Below, one piece after another: positions 43,219 through 54,544 of a DNA stretch of 64,000 nt. The notes below the pieces were generated by a model. That model was not told the origin of the DNA, searched no databases, and saw only the letters and a program-made list of their open reading frames with translations. Both the position numbers and the translations under genes were made by a program. The stretch is from Frateuria soli (GTDB lineage: Bacteria; Pseudomonadota; Gammaproteobacteria; Xanthomonadales; Rhodanobacteraceae), in assembly GCF_021117385.1 (NCBI RefSeq), contig NZ_CP088252.1, forward strand, positions 620,001 through 684,000. Reading direction: 5' to 3'. How positions within the stretch are numbered: the stretch's first letter is position 1; every line of letters begins with the position of its first letter.

Positions 43219-44124
43219 TCAACCGGCGGCCAGCGCCCGCAACCGCGAACGCGTGAGGGGCCCGAAGCGCAACTGTTCGCACAACGCGTCCAGTTGTCCG
43301 TTGCCGGCCTGCCGGCGCAGCGCGTCGGCGGTCGGCGCGACCGGTGCGTCCAGCGCGATGCGGGTGAGGCGCCGGTACATGAGGGCCAGTTCCGCGTGCT
43401 CGCGCAGCCGAGCGGCGCAGGCGGCGGCGCCGCGGATGCGCAGGAAGGCGATCTCGTCGACGCGCTCCAGCAGCACGTCCAGGCTGCCGAAATGGGCGAG
43501 CAGGGCGGCGGCGGTCTTGGCACCGATGCCCGGGACGCCGGGGATGTTGTCCACCGCGTCGCCACACAGCGCGAGATAGTCGGCCACCTGGTGCGGGTGC
43601 ACGCCGAGCTTCTCGTGCACGCCGGCCGGGCCCCAGCGCATGTTGCGGGCGAAGTCCCACTGTTCGTCGCGCTCGCCCAGGAGCTGGCCGAAGTCCTTGT
43701 CCGCCGAGACGATCACGCTGTCCAGGCCATGTCCGCGCAGGCTCCACAGCGAGCTGCCGATCAGGTCGTCGGCCTCGTAGCTGTGGTCGATCAATACGGT
43801 GATGCCGAGCGCCTCGGTGATCCCGCGACAAAGCACGAACTGGCGTTCCAGCTCCGGCGGCGGCAGTTCGCGGTTGGCCTTGTAGGCGGGGTAGATCGCG
43901 TTGCGGAAGGAACTGGTGAGCGAGGCGTCGAAGGCCACCGCGACGTGTTCGGCGCGGCTCTTCTCGAGCAGCTCGCAGAGGAAGCGCGTGAAGCCGTGGA
44001 CAGCGTTGACCGGGTGCCCGTCGGCGTCGTGGAACTGGTCCGGCATCGAATGCCAGGCGCGGAACACGTACAGGCTGCCGTCGACCAGGTGGACGGCGCT
44101 GGCTGCGGCGCTCACGGTGTCCAT
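43219..44124 (-). CDS. 5'-3' exonuclease / flap endonuclease family protein (Xni-like)
   Basis: A 301-residue protein like the 5'-nuclease domain of DNA polymerase I: VHLVDGSLYVFRAWHS, AVAFDASLTSSFRNAIYPAY, EADDLIG, SADKDFGQLL and a helix-hairpin-helix with DNIPGVPGIGAKTAAALLA. The metal-binding acids are visible. No polymerase domain. It resembles Xni but is not certain to be the orthologue. The start at 44124 lies 13 bases inside the nitroreductase gene end. Confidence 0.9.
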   Translation of the reverse strand: MDTVSAAASAVHLVDGSLYVFRAWHSMPDQFHDADGHPVNAVHGFTRFLCELLEKSRAEHVAVAFDASLTSSFRNAIYPAYKANRELPPPELERQFVLCRGITEALGITVLIDHSYEADDLIGSSLWSLRGHGLDSVIVSADKDFGQLLGERDEQWDFARNMRWGPAGVHEKLGVHPHQVADYLALCGDAVDNIPGVPGIGAKTAAALLAHFGSLDVLLERVDEIAFLRIRGAAACAARLREHAELALMYRRLTRIALDAPVAPTADALRRQAGNGQLDALCEQLRFGPLTRSRLRALAAG

Positions 44125-44678
44125 GTGGAGAATACTTCGTCCACGGCCGGCCGCTCGCGGTCGGGCACGTCGATCTGCGGCGTGCCCAGGTGCACGAAGC
44201 CGATCACCCGTTCGTTGCCGGCCAGGCGAAGCAGGGCGGCGATGTCCGGGTCGTAGGCCGCCCAGCCGGTCAACCATTGCGCGCCGTAGCCCAGCGCGTG
44301 TGCGCCCAGCAGCAGGTTGTAGGCGACGCAGCCGGCGGCGATCTCCTGCTCGATCGGCGGCACCTTGCTGCCGGCGGTGATCCGCGCGACCACCACCAGC
44401 ACCAACGGGGCGAATGCGTAGCGGGTGCGTTCCTTCTCGCGCTTGGATTCGGACAGCGCGGGATTGCGCGCGGCGATCGCGGCCAGCTGCTCGCCGAAAG
44501 CCAGCTTAGCCTCGCCGCGCAGCTCGATCAGCCGGAACGGGACCAGCTTGCCGTGGTCGGGGACGCGCACCGCGGCCGCAAGCAGCGCGTGCAGCTCGGC
44601 GCCCCGTGGCGCCGGCTCGCCGAGCTGCCGCGAGGGCACGGAGTGGCGTTGCATCAGGAGGTCGAGTGCTGGGGGCAT
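44112..44678 (-). CDS. Nitroreductase-family protein (YdjA-like)
   Basis: A 188-residue FMN-dependent nitroreductase-fold protein: MQRHSVPSRQLGEPAPRGAE, AVRVPDHGKLVPFRLIELRG, GYGAQWLTGWAAYDPD and GFVHLGTPQIDVPDRERP. The small size and the RVPDHGKLVPWRF-like segment place it with the YdjA subgroup. Its substrate is not known. It overlaps the exonuclease gene downstream by 13 bases. The frame upstream to 44744 reads through REP-rich sequence and was dropped. Confidence 0.88.
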   Translation of the reverse strand: MPPALDLLMQRHSVPSRQLGEPAPRGAELHALLAAAVRVPDHGKLVPFRLIELRGEAKLAFGEQLAAIAARNPALSESKREKERTRYAFAPLVLVVVARITAGSKVPPIEQEIAAGCVAYNLLLGAHALGYGAQWLTGWAAYDPDIAALLRLAGNERVIGFVHLGTPQIDVPDRERPAVDEVFSTWTP

Positions 44679-44732
44679 GGCGGCCGGGGCGCAGGCGGGC
44701 TGTCCATGATACCCGCCCTCCGCCGCAACCCC

Positions 44733-44807
44733 GTAGGAGCCCACTTGTGGGCGATGCTCTGCACTGGTGCCTCAGGGCAAGGGCATCGCCCACAAGTGGG
44801 CTCCTGC
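44733..44807. repeat. Paired REP-like element between cdd and nitroreductase
   Basis: Left arm GTAGGAGCCCACTTGTGGGC... (44733-44757) and right arm (44783-44807) are reverse complements at 24 of 25 positions, with a 25-base loop. The left arm is the same element found in the flhF coding region at 10922. Confidence 0.93.
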
Positions 44808-44821
44808 ACGGGATCGCGACT

Positions 44822-45295
<474 letters not shown>

Positions 45296-45390
45296 CTACT
45301 GCGCCAGGCGCGGCGCGGGTCAAGAAGGGGCCTGTGCTTGCGGACCGGGCCGTTGGGCTAGGATGAGGCGTCAGGTCCCAGGGGAACCGT

Positions 45391-46491
45391 ATGGCGATCA
45401 CGGTGGGCGCGTTGCGCGAGGTTGCAGGCGGCGAGCGGCGGGTGGCGATCACGCCGGAAACCGCGCGCAAGCTGCAAGGCAAGGGCGTGCGGGTGTTGCT
45501 GGAACACGGGGCCGGTGTTGCCGCGGGTTTTCCGGACGCCGCCTACGGTGGGATCGAGTTTGGCGATGCGTCGCAGGTGCTGGCGCGGGCCGGGCTGCTT
45601 GCGTGCGTGCTGCCGCCACCGGATGAAGCCCTGGGGCAGCTGCGCGAGGGCGCCGTCGTCGTCGGCCAGTTGCGTCCGCACGGCGCGGCGGCGCGCATCG
45701 TTGCGCTGGGCAAGCGCAGGCTCACCGCCTTCGCGCTGGAACTGCTGCCGCGCACCACCCGCGCGCAGGCGATGGACGTGCTGAGCTCGCAGGCGGCGGT
45801 GGCCGGCTACCGCGCCATGCTGATCGCGGCCGAGGCCTGTCCGAAGTTCTTCCCGATGCTGACTACCGCCGCCGGCACCATCCGGCCCTCGCGCGTGCTG
45901 GTCATTGGCGCGGGCGTGGCCGGCCTGCAGGCGATCGCCACGGCGCGGCGGCTCGGCGCACAGATCGAGGGCTACGACGTGCGGCCGGAGACGCGCGAAC
46001 AGGTTGAATCGCTGGGCGCGAAATTCCTGGACCTGGGCGTCAGCGCCGCCGGCAGCGGCGGTTACGCGCGCGAGCTGTCGGAGGAGGAACGACGCGCGCA
46101 GCAGCAGGCCCTGGCCGAGCATCTCAAGCTCGTCGACGTGATCGTGGCCACCGCGGCGGTGCCCGGTCGCCCGGCGCCGAAGATCCTCGGCGCGGCGATG
46201 GTCGAGGGCATGAAGCCCGGCGCGCTGATCGTGGATCTGGCCGCCGAAGCGGGCGGCAACTGCGAGCTGACCCGGCCGGGCGAGCGCGTGGAGCATGCGG
46301 GCGTCACCATCCTGGGGCCACTGAACCTGCCCGCGGGCGCACCGCTGCACGCATCGGAGATGTACGCGCGCAACGTGTACAACTTCCTCGAACTGCTGTT
46401 GCGCGATGGCGAACTGGCGCCGGACTTCGCGGACGAGCTGGTCGGCAAGACCTGCCTGACGCGGGATGGCGAACCGCGTTTCCAGCACTAG
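45391..46491 (+). CDS. pntAA: NAD(P) transhydrogenase subunit alpha, part 1 (PntAA)
   Basis: A 366-residue NAD(H)-binding domain I: VAGGERRVAITPETARKLQG, MDVLSSQAAVAGYRAMLIAA, VLVIGAGVAGLQAIATARRL and GPLNLPAGAPLHASEMYARN. In the three-gene type, PntAA works with PntAB and PntB, encoded here 1.8 kb downstream at 48258 and 48560. The gap is filled by three minus-strand genes. Confidence 0.95.
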   Translation: MAITVGALREVAGGERRVAITPETARKLQGKGVRVLLEHGAGVAAGFPDAAYGGIEFGDASQVLARAGLLACVLPPPDEALGQLREGAVVVGQLRPHGAAARIVALGKRRLTAFALELLPRTTRAQAMDVLSSQAAVAGYRAMLIAAEACPKFFPMLTTAAGTIRPSRVLVIGAGVAGLQAIATARRLGAQIEGYDVRPETREQVESLGAKFLDLGVSAAGSGGYARELSEEERRAQQQALAEHLKLVDVIVATAAVPGRPAPKILGAAMVEGMKPGALIVDLAAEAGGNCELTRPGERVEHAGVTILGPLNLPAGAPLHASEMYARNVYNFLELLLRDGELAPDFADELVGKTCLTRDGEPRFQH

Positions 46492-46569
46492 GGCCGGGCC
46501 GCTCCCCTGAAGGGAGCGCTCGAGCGTGCGGCTCTCCTTTCGAGGAGCGGCTGCGCCGCCCGGAACCGG

Positions 46570-47100
46570 TCAGTGGCCCGGTGGTTGCCGTGGCGGTGGG
46601 GGCGGCGCCGGCGTCCCCGGCGGATGATCGAGCCCCTGCAGCCGCTGCTCGATGGTCTGCGAACGCCACTGGCGCAGCAGCCGCTCGCGCTGGTCCGGCG
46701 GCATGTGCTGGAACTGCTCGTAGGCCTCGTGCAGGCGCTTGCGCTGCTCCGGCGGCAGGCGGTGGAACTTGCGCATGTTCTCGCGGGCGCGTTCGCGTTC
46801 CGCGGGCGTCATGGCCTGCCAGCGCGCGATCCGCTCGCGGATCTCCTCGCGCCGGTCCGGCGGCAGAGTGACCCAGTGTTCGGCACGCTTGAGCATGCGG
46901 GCCTGCTTGCGCGGCGACATGTCGTTCCAGTGCCCGCGCAGCGGGGCGAGCACTTCCTGCTGGGTGGGGTCCAGGCTCTGCCAGGGACGCGGGGCTGCAG
47001 GCGCGGACGACGCGCCGGGGGGCGGCGTCCCATCCTGCGCATGCAGCGGCGCCAGGCCGGCCAGGGCGAACAGCAGCGGGAGCAGGGCGAGGCGGGTCAT
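46570..47100 (-). CDS. DUF3106-type exported protein
   Basis: A 176-residue protein with a signal peptide (about residues 1-21) and a helical, Arg/Glu-rich mature part with repeated motifs such as LPPDRREEIRERIARW, MTPAERERARENMRKF, LPPEQRKRLHEAYEQF and MPPDQRERLLRQWR. That repeat is characteristic of DUF3106. Pro-rich tail. It ends the module of sigma factor, small membrane protein and this gene, all inside the pnt operon. Function unknown. Confidence 0.88.
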   Translation of the reverse strand: MTRLALLPLLFALAGLAPLHAQDGTPPPGASSAPAAPRPWQSLDPTQQEVLAPLRGHWNDMSPRKQARMLKRAEHWVTLPPDRREEIRERIARWQAMTPAERERARENMRKFHRLPPEQRKRLHEAYEQFQHMPPDQRERLLRQWRSQTIEQRLQGLDHPPGTPAPPPPPRQPPGH

Positions 47101-47103
47101 GGC

Positions 47104-47532
47104 TCAGCGGCGCACCTTCACGCGGTCGTTGGCGGCCAGCCAACCGTAGAAATCGAGGTTCTGGTAGAGCTGCGGATCGGCGCTGTCGGCGTCCGGCGGG
47201 AGATCGCTGTCGGCATCGACCGCGGCGGCGGCCGGCATCGCGTGCGAGGGCGCACGGTCGGCATGGCGCAGCGGCTGCCAGATCATCAGCGTGGCCAGCG
47301 CGAGCACGGCGAACGCACCGGCCGGCAGCAGCAGGCGCGAGGCGAGCCGCGGGGCCGGTCGTGCGGCATCCAGCGCCTGTCGCCGGGCGGCGCGCAGGCG
47401 GCCGGCGGTGGCCGGGTCGAGCTGCCGGCTGGCATCCAGGTACAGCGCGCGGGCGCGCCGGGCCAGCCTGTCGGAACCAGGCTGGCGAGGATGGCTCTCA
47501 TCGGGGCGGTACTTATCAGGATCGGGCGTCAT
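47104..47532 (-). CDS. Small membrane protein, probable anti-sigma partner (DUF3619-like)
   Basis: A 142-residue protein with a charged N-terminus (LARRARALYLDASRQLDPAT), one hydrophobic segment near residues 65-83 and an acidic, short C-terminal part (QLYQNLDFYGWLAANDRVKV). The layout fits DUF3619. It starts at 47532, overlapping the sigma gene stop. Gene order sigma / DUF3619 / DUF3106 occurs in related bacteria. An anti-sigma role is inferred, not shown. Confidence 0.75.
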   Translation of the reverse strand: MTPDPDKYRPDESHPRQPGSDRLARRARALYLDASRQLDPATAGRLRAARRQALDAARPAPRLASRLLLPAGAFAVLALATLMIWQPLRHADRAPSHAMPAAAAVDADSDLPPDADSADPQLYQNLDFYGWLAANDRVKVRR

Positions 47533-48113
47533 CGCCAGTCCTCCAGTTGGTCGCGCAGGTGGTGCATCGCGCGGGACAGATGGGTTTTCACGCTGCCTTC
47601 GGAGCAACCCATGGCTCGTGCGGTCTGTGCCACGTCCAGGCCCTCCAGCATGCGCAGCAGGAACGCTTCGCGCTGGCGTTGCGGCAGGCGCTGCACCGCG
47701 GCGGACAGGTCGGCCCAGGACTGGCTGTCATGCAGCCGCTGCAGCGGACCGGGGCCGTTGTCGGCCGGTTCCCACGGCGGCAGGTCCTCACCGTCCTCGT
47801 CGCGCCCGCCCAGCCAGCCGACCACGATCGAGCGCACCTTGCGGCGCCGCTGCAGATCGACGATGCGGCGGCGCAGGATGCCCCAGAACAGTGGCGTCCA
47901 CTCCTGCGCGGGCTTGTCGTGGTAGTGCTTGACCAGCCGCAGCATGGCGTCCTGCACCGCGTCGAGCGCGTCCTCGCGATGGCCCAGTTGCAGCTCGGCC
48001 AGGCGGAAGGCGCGCCGCTCGACGTCGGCCAGGAAGGCGTCCAGCGACGCCGGTACGGCGCGCTCCCGCGTCGCCAGCAGGTCGCCGTCGAGAGTGCCTG
48101 CAAGGCTGCTCAT
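47529..48113 (-). CDS. ECF-type RNA polymerase sigma factor, second copy
   Basis: A 194-residue sigma factor: region 2 (ALDAVQDAMLRLVKHYHDKP, WTPLFWGILRRRIVDLQRRR) and region 4 (LDVAQTARAMGCSEGSVKTHL, split as LDVAQTARAMGCSEG and SVKTHLSRAMHHL). The start at 48113 gives the usual length; the frame extends further upstream but without sigma features. It is divergent from pntAB, with 144 bases between them. It lies inside the transhydrogenase operon region. Confidence 0.9.
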   Translation of the reverse strand: MSSLAGTLDGDLLATRERAVPASLDAFLADVERRAFRLAELQLGHREDALDAVQDAMLRLVKHYHDKPAQEWTPLFWGILRRRIVDLQRRRKVRSIVVGWLGGRDEDGEDLPPWEPADNGPGPLQRLHDSQSWADLSAAVQRLPQRQREAFLLRMLEGLDVAQTARAMGCSEGSVKTHLSRAMHHLRDQLEDWR

Positions 48114-48257
48114 GGCATCGAGATCCGCGTCATCGGCACTGCGGCCCTGTTCCGGTTCGGTCGGATGCTTCAACGCGGCAGGCTCGCACGGGTTGACGCG
48201 TGACCGTATGATGCGGTCGCAACCGCTCGAAGGGGCGCGCGGACAGGGGAAGGGGTC

Positions 48258-48560
48258 ATGCTCGACGGTTTCCTGGCGCTGTATGTCTTCATGCTCGCGG
48301 CGTTCACCGGCTACGAGATCATCGCGCGGGTGCCGGTGATCCTGCATACGCCGCTGATGTCCGGTTCGAACTTCATTCACGGGATCGTGCTGGTCGGCGC
48401 CATGATCGCGCTGGGACATGCGCAGACGCCACTGGAAATCGGCATCGGGTTCGTCGGGGTGCTGCTGGGCGCCGGCAACGCGGCAGGCGGCTACGTGGTG
48501 ACCGAGCGGATGCTGGAGATGTTCAAGTCCAGCCGTCCCGGCGGCCGGGAGTCGCGCTGA
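48258..48560 (+). CDS. pntAB: NAD(P) transhydrogenase subunit alpha, part 2 (PntAB)
   Basis: A 100-residue membrane protein with three hydrophobic helices: LDGFLALYVFMLAAFTGYEI, the conserved LHTPLMSGSNFIHGIVLVGA and a third near residues 60-82. It is part of the proton channel of the transhydrogenase. The stop overlaps the pntB start (TGATG). It is separated from pntAA by the sigma-factor module. Confidence 0.93.
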   Translation: MLDGFLALYVFMLAAFTGYEIIARVPVILHTPLMSGSNFIHGIVLVGAMIALGHAQTPLEIGIGFVGVLLGAGNAAGGYVVTERMLEMFKSSRPGGRESR

Positions 48561-49987
48561 TGAGCTGGCTGCCGGGGGCGATCAAGGCCTGTTATTTCCT
48601 CGCTGCGCTGCTTTTCATCCTGGGCCTCAAGCGCATGAGCTCCCCGCGCAGCGCGCGCGGCGGCATCGTGTGGGCGGGCGTGGGCATGGCACTGGCGGTG
48701 GCGGCGACCTTCGCGCTGCCGGGACTGGCCCATCGGGGGCTGATCCTGGCTGCGCTGCTGCTGGGCACCGTGGCGGCATGGTGGTCGGGCCGACGCGTCG
48801 CGATGACGGCCATGCCGCAGATGGTCGCGCTGTACAACGGCATGGGCGGCGGTGCCGCGGCGGCGATCGGCGCGGCCGAGCTGGTGGCCTTCTCGGGTGC
48901 CGCGGTGACGCTCCTCGATGGCGGCCGGTTCACCGCCGACGGGGAGGCGCCGGGCACCATGCAGCTGGCACTGGCGGTGCTGGGTGCGCTGATCGGCGCG
49001 GTAAGCTTTTCCGGCTCGCTGGTCGCCTTCGCCAAGCTGCAGGGCTGGCTGGACCGGCGCTTCGTGTTTCCCGGCCAGCGCGCGCTGAACCTCGCCGTGC
49101 TGGCGCTGGCGATCGTGCTGGGCGTGCTGCTGGCCGCCGGCACGCTCGCGCCAGGCGTGATCGCCGGATTCTTCGCGCTGGCGCTGTTGTTCGGCCTGAT
49201 GATGACGCTCCCCATCGGCGGTGCCGACATGCCGGTGGTGATCTCGCTGTACAACGCATTCACCGGGCTGGCGGTGGCGTTCGAGGGCTTCGTGCTGGGC
49301 AACGAGGCGATGATCATCGCCGGCACGGTGGTCGGCGCGGCCGGCACCCTGCTCACCCAGCTGATGGCCAGGGCGATGAACCGCTCGCTCGGCAACGTGC
49401 TGTTCGGCAGTTTCGGTGCCGCCGCGGGTGCCGCGCAGGCGATCGGCGGCGCGCAGAAGCCGATCGAGGCGAACGACGCGGCGGTGATGATGGCCTATGC
49501 CGAGCGCGTGGTGATCGTCCCTGGTTACGGCATGGCGGTGGCGCAGGCGCAGCACAAGGTGTGGGAGTTCGCACGGCTGCTGATCGAGCGCGGGGTCAAG
49601 GTGAAGTTCGCCATCCATCCGGTCGCCGGGCGCATGCCGGGGCACATGAACGTGTTGCTGGCCGAGGCGGGCGTGCCGTACGACCTGATCGCGGACATGG
49701 ACGAGATCAACGCGGAGTTCCCGAGCACCGACGTCGCGCTGGTGATCGGCGCCAACGACGTGGTCAACCCGCTGGCCAAGACCGATCCGGCATCGCCGAT
49801 CTATGGCATGCCGATCCTGGACGTGGCCGCGGCGAAGAACGTCATCGTGGTCAAGCGCGGCAAGGGCACCGGCTTTGCCGGCATCGAGAACGCGCTGTTC
49901 TACGCCGACAACGCGCGCATGCTGTACGGCGATGGACAGGCGGTGGCGGCCGGGCTGGTGGCGGCGCTCAAGGGGCTGGACGCGTAG
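48560..49987 (+). CDS. pntB: NAD(P) transhydrogenase subunit beta (PntB)
   Basis: A 475-residue protein: about nine transmembrane helices in the first 270 residues (MPQMVALYNGMGGGAAAAIG, IGGADMPVVISLYNAFTGLA), then the NADP(H)-binding domain III with VIVPGYGMAVAQAQHKVWEF, IHPVAGRMPGHMNVLLAEAG and VIGANDVVNPLAKTDPASPI. The enzyme couples hydride transfer from NADH to NADP+ to proton flow. It follows pntAB directly. Confidence 0.97.
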   Translation: MSWLPGAIKACYFLAALLFILGLKRMSSPRSARGGIVWAGVGMALAVAATFALPGLAHRGLILAALLLGTVAAWWSGRRVAMTAMPQMVALYNGMGGGAAAAIGAAELVAFSGAAVTLLDGGRFTADGEAPGTMQLALAVLGALIGAVSFSGSLVAFAKLQGWLDRRFVFPGQRALNLAVLALAIVLGVLLAAGTLAPGVIAGFFALALLFGLMMTLPIGGADMPVVISLYNAFTGLAVAFEGFVLGNEAMIIAGTVVGAAGTLLTQLMARAMNRSLGNVLFGSFGAAAGAAQAIGGAQKPIEANDAAVMMAYAERVVIVPGYGMAVAQAQHKVWEFARLLIERGVKVKFAIHPVAGRMPGHMNVLLAEAGVPYDLIADMDEINAEFPSTDVALVIGANDVVNPLAKTDPASPIYGMPILDVAAAKNVIVVKRGKGTGFAGIENALFYADNARMLYGDGQAVAAGLVAALKGLDA

Positions 49988-50031
49988 TGCGCGCAGGGGT
50001 GGGCTTCGGCCTACCACGGCTCCCGCCCGCC

Positions 50032-50523
50032 CTACGATGCCTTCCGTGGCGGGCGGCCGGCGATCCAGGCAGCCAGCAAGGCGCCGGCCAGGGTAAACAC
50101 GAGATCGGACGGACGCACCGCCAGTTGCGCCAGGTCCAGCAGCATGGCCAGGCCGGCGCCGCGCAGCGCGTCGAGCATGCCGATGCCCATGGAGCCGGCG
50201 ATGCGGGCGGCGGCGGTAAGTACGCCCACGTAGGCCGCGGCCAGCACGGTCGCGCCGGCGGCCAGGATGCCGGCCACGCGTCCGGCCGGTCGCACCCAGC
50301 TGCGTATGGCCAGCGCCAGCAGGGCCCCGGCGACCAGCGCCAGCGCGGGCAGCGGGCGTTGCAGCGCCATCGTCGGAAGCATCCATACCGCACCGGCGGC
50401 AAGTCCGAGCATGGCCGCGCTGAAGGCGGCGGACAGCAGCGTGATCAGGCGCACGGACGGGGTCCGTGCGGCATTGGAAGGTCGAGCGGCATGCGGTTCC
50501 AGTGGATCCAGGCAAACGGACAT
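50032..50523 (-). CDS. Multi-pass membrane protein, function unknown
   Basis: A 163-residue protein with four or five hydrophobic helices (from about residue 25 on), for example LALVAGALLALAIRSW and AGILAAGATVLAAAYVGVLT. No catalytic motif I recognise. The ATG at 50523 is my choice; 50538 is an in-frame alternative. It converges with pntB and is divergent from sufT. Confidence 0.65.
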   Translation of the reverse strand: MSVCLDPLEPHAARPSNAARTPSVRLITLLSAAFSAAMLGLAAGAVWMLPTMALQRPLPALALVAGALLALAIRSWVRPAGRVAGILAAGATVLAAAYVGVLTAAARIAGSMGIGMLDALRGAGLAMLLDLAQLAVRPSDLVFTLAGALLAAWIAGRPPRKAS

Positions 50524-50682
50524 GATAACCCGTCGCATGGGTGCTGCCGGGCCCGCATGCGACGGCTCGCTTGAGATCGGCCGCGCAGGCCTGATCTTGA
50601 TCAGCGGGTCGTGCCGCCGGCGCGGCATAATAGAGCGCTTCCGCCGCGCCTGCGCGCGGCCTCGAGTATTGGCAGGATCGGC

Positions 50683-51240
50683 ATGAGTGGTTTCAGTCTT
50701 AGCAGCGAACCCTTCACCCTGGAGCGTGACTGCAATGCGGTGATGGTGCCGCAGGGGGAGGGCGTGGTGTTGCCCGCCGGACAGATCGGCTACATCACCC
50801 AGGCGCTCGGCGGCAGCTTCACCGTGTACGTGGAAGGCAACCTGTTCCGCATCGCCGGCCAGGATGCCGATGCGCTCGGCAAGGAGCCGCCGCCGCCGAT
50901 CGCGCTGGCCGCCAATGCCAGCAACGAGGATGTGGAAAAGCTCGTGTGGGAGCAGTTGCGCACGGTGTTCGATCCCGAGATCCCGATCAACGTGGTGGAG
51001 CTGGGACTGGTCTACGACGTATCGATCGACGCCGCCGTCGACGGCACGCGCAAGGTCTACGTCAAGCTCACCCTGACTGCGCCCGGCTGCGGCATGGGCG
51101 ACATCCTGGTGGATGACGTGCGCACCAAGCTGCAACTGATTCCCACCGTCGGCGAGACCGACGTCGACCTGGTGTTCGATCCGCCGTGGAACCACTCGAT
51201 GATGTCCGACGCGGCGAAGCTCGAGACCGGGATGCTCTGA
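50683..51240 (+). CDS. sufT: SufT-like iron-sulfur cluster assembly protein
   Basis: A 185-residue protein. The first ~80 residues are the SufT N-terminal part; the second half is the MIP18/DUF59 domain with RTVFDPEIPINVVELGLVYD, LTAPGCGMGDILVDDVRTKL and FDPPWNHSMMSDAAKLETGM. The Cys in APGCGMG is the conserved one. SufT supports Fe-S cluster maturation. No suf operon is next to it; a terminator follows. Confidence 0.93.
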   Translation: MSGFSLSSEPFTLERDCNAVMVPQGEGVVLPAGQIGYITQALGGSFTVYVEGNLFRIAGQDADALGKEPPPPIALAANASNEDVEKLVWEQLRTVFDPEIPINVVELGLVYDVSIDAAVDGTRKVYVKLTLTAPGCGMGDILVDDVRTKLQLIPTVGETDVDLVFDPPWNHSMMSDAAKLETGML

Positions 51241-51265
51241 AAGCCAAGCCTTCGCAAACTGTTTC

Positions 51266-51290
51266 AAAGCCCGGCGATGCCGGGCTTTTT
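51266..51290 (+). terminator. Rho-independent terminator after sufT
   Basis: AAAGCCCGGCGATGCCGGGCTTTTT: an 8-bp stem, 4-base loop and T-run, 25 bases after the sufT stop. Confidence 0.93.
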
Positions 51291-53830
<2,540 letters not shown>

Positions 53831-53877
53831 GGCAGGCCTCGGGCCGCGCCCGACCCGGCGCGGTCTCCCGGACGTCA

Positions 53878-53919
53878 GAAAAAAGGAACCCCGGCTGCGG
53901 CCGGGGTTCTTTTTTTTTG
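53878..53919. terminator. Rho-independent terminator, two-way
   Basis: AGAAAAAAGGAACCCCGGC-TGC-GGCCGGGGTTCTTTTTTTTT: long GC-rich stem flanked by an A-run and a 9-T run, between converging M4 protease and asparaginase-like genes. Confidence 0.95.
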
Positions 53920-53957
53920 GCCGATCCGGCGTCGCGGCGCTGCGGCGTGGATGCAGG

Positions 53958-54446
53958 TCAGCCGTTTTCCTCGAAGCGGTTTTCGGCGCGGTTCTTGCGC
54001 ACCTTGGCGGGGTCCCACACGCGGCCGTTCATCGTGATGTAGACGCCGTCGGGCAGGGTCTGCACCGCCGCCACGGCGCAGCCGATGTTGAACACCGCAT
54101 CGGAGCCCTGGAAACGCGCGGGATTCAGTGCGCCGGTCAGCACGATCACCTTGCCCGGGATGGTCGCAAGCTCGCGCGCGGTCTCGACCATGGTGTCGGT
54201 GCCGTGGGTGACCAGCACGTGCCGGTGTGGCTGGGCCTCGATGGTCGAGCGGATCAGCGCGCGGTCCTCGTCGCCCATGTGCAGGCTGTCCTTGCGCAGG
54301 ATCGGGATCACATCGAATTCGAACGCCACGCCGAGCTGGCCGAGGATCTCGCCGATCTGCGGCGCGCCGATCTTGTAGTCCGACTTGTCGTCGAAATAGA
54401 TCTTGTCGATGGTGCCGCCGGTAGTGACGATGGTCAGGTGCTGCAT
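53958..54446 (-). CDS. Short asparaginase-domain protein
   Basis: A 162-residue protein with the N-terminal asparaginase motif TIVTTGGTIDKIYF and HVLVTHGTDTMVETARELA, which carry the catalytic Thr and Thr-Asp-Lys-type elements of the first half. The usual enzyme has about 330 residues. The C-terminal domain is missing and the protein ends RKNRAENRFEENG without a break in frame, so it looks like a complete short family member rather than a fragment. Start at 54446. Activity is not certain. Confidence 0.85.
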   Translation of the reverse strand: MQHLTIVTTGGTIDKIYFDDKSDYKIGAPQIGEILGQLGVAFEFDVIPILRKDSLHMGDEDRALIRSTIEAQPHRHVLVTHGTDTMVETARELATIPGKVIVLTGALNPARFQGSDAVFNIGCAVAAVQTLPDGVYITMNGRVWDPAKVRKNRAENRFEENG

Positions 54447-54544
54447 GGCTTCGACGTCGATGGGGGAAAAGCGCGAGTTTAATGGGTGGTGGCCCCTTGC
54501 GCGCGTCCGCCGCGCCATGCCGGGCACGCCCGTATCGATGGCGA

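Noticed and set aside
53958-54446. Asparaginase gene as a frameshifted pseudogene
   Set aside because: No second half is found in any frame nearby; the next gene begins 98 bases upstream and is unrelated, so a short intact family member fits better.
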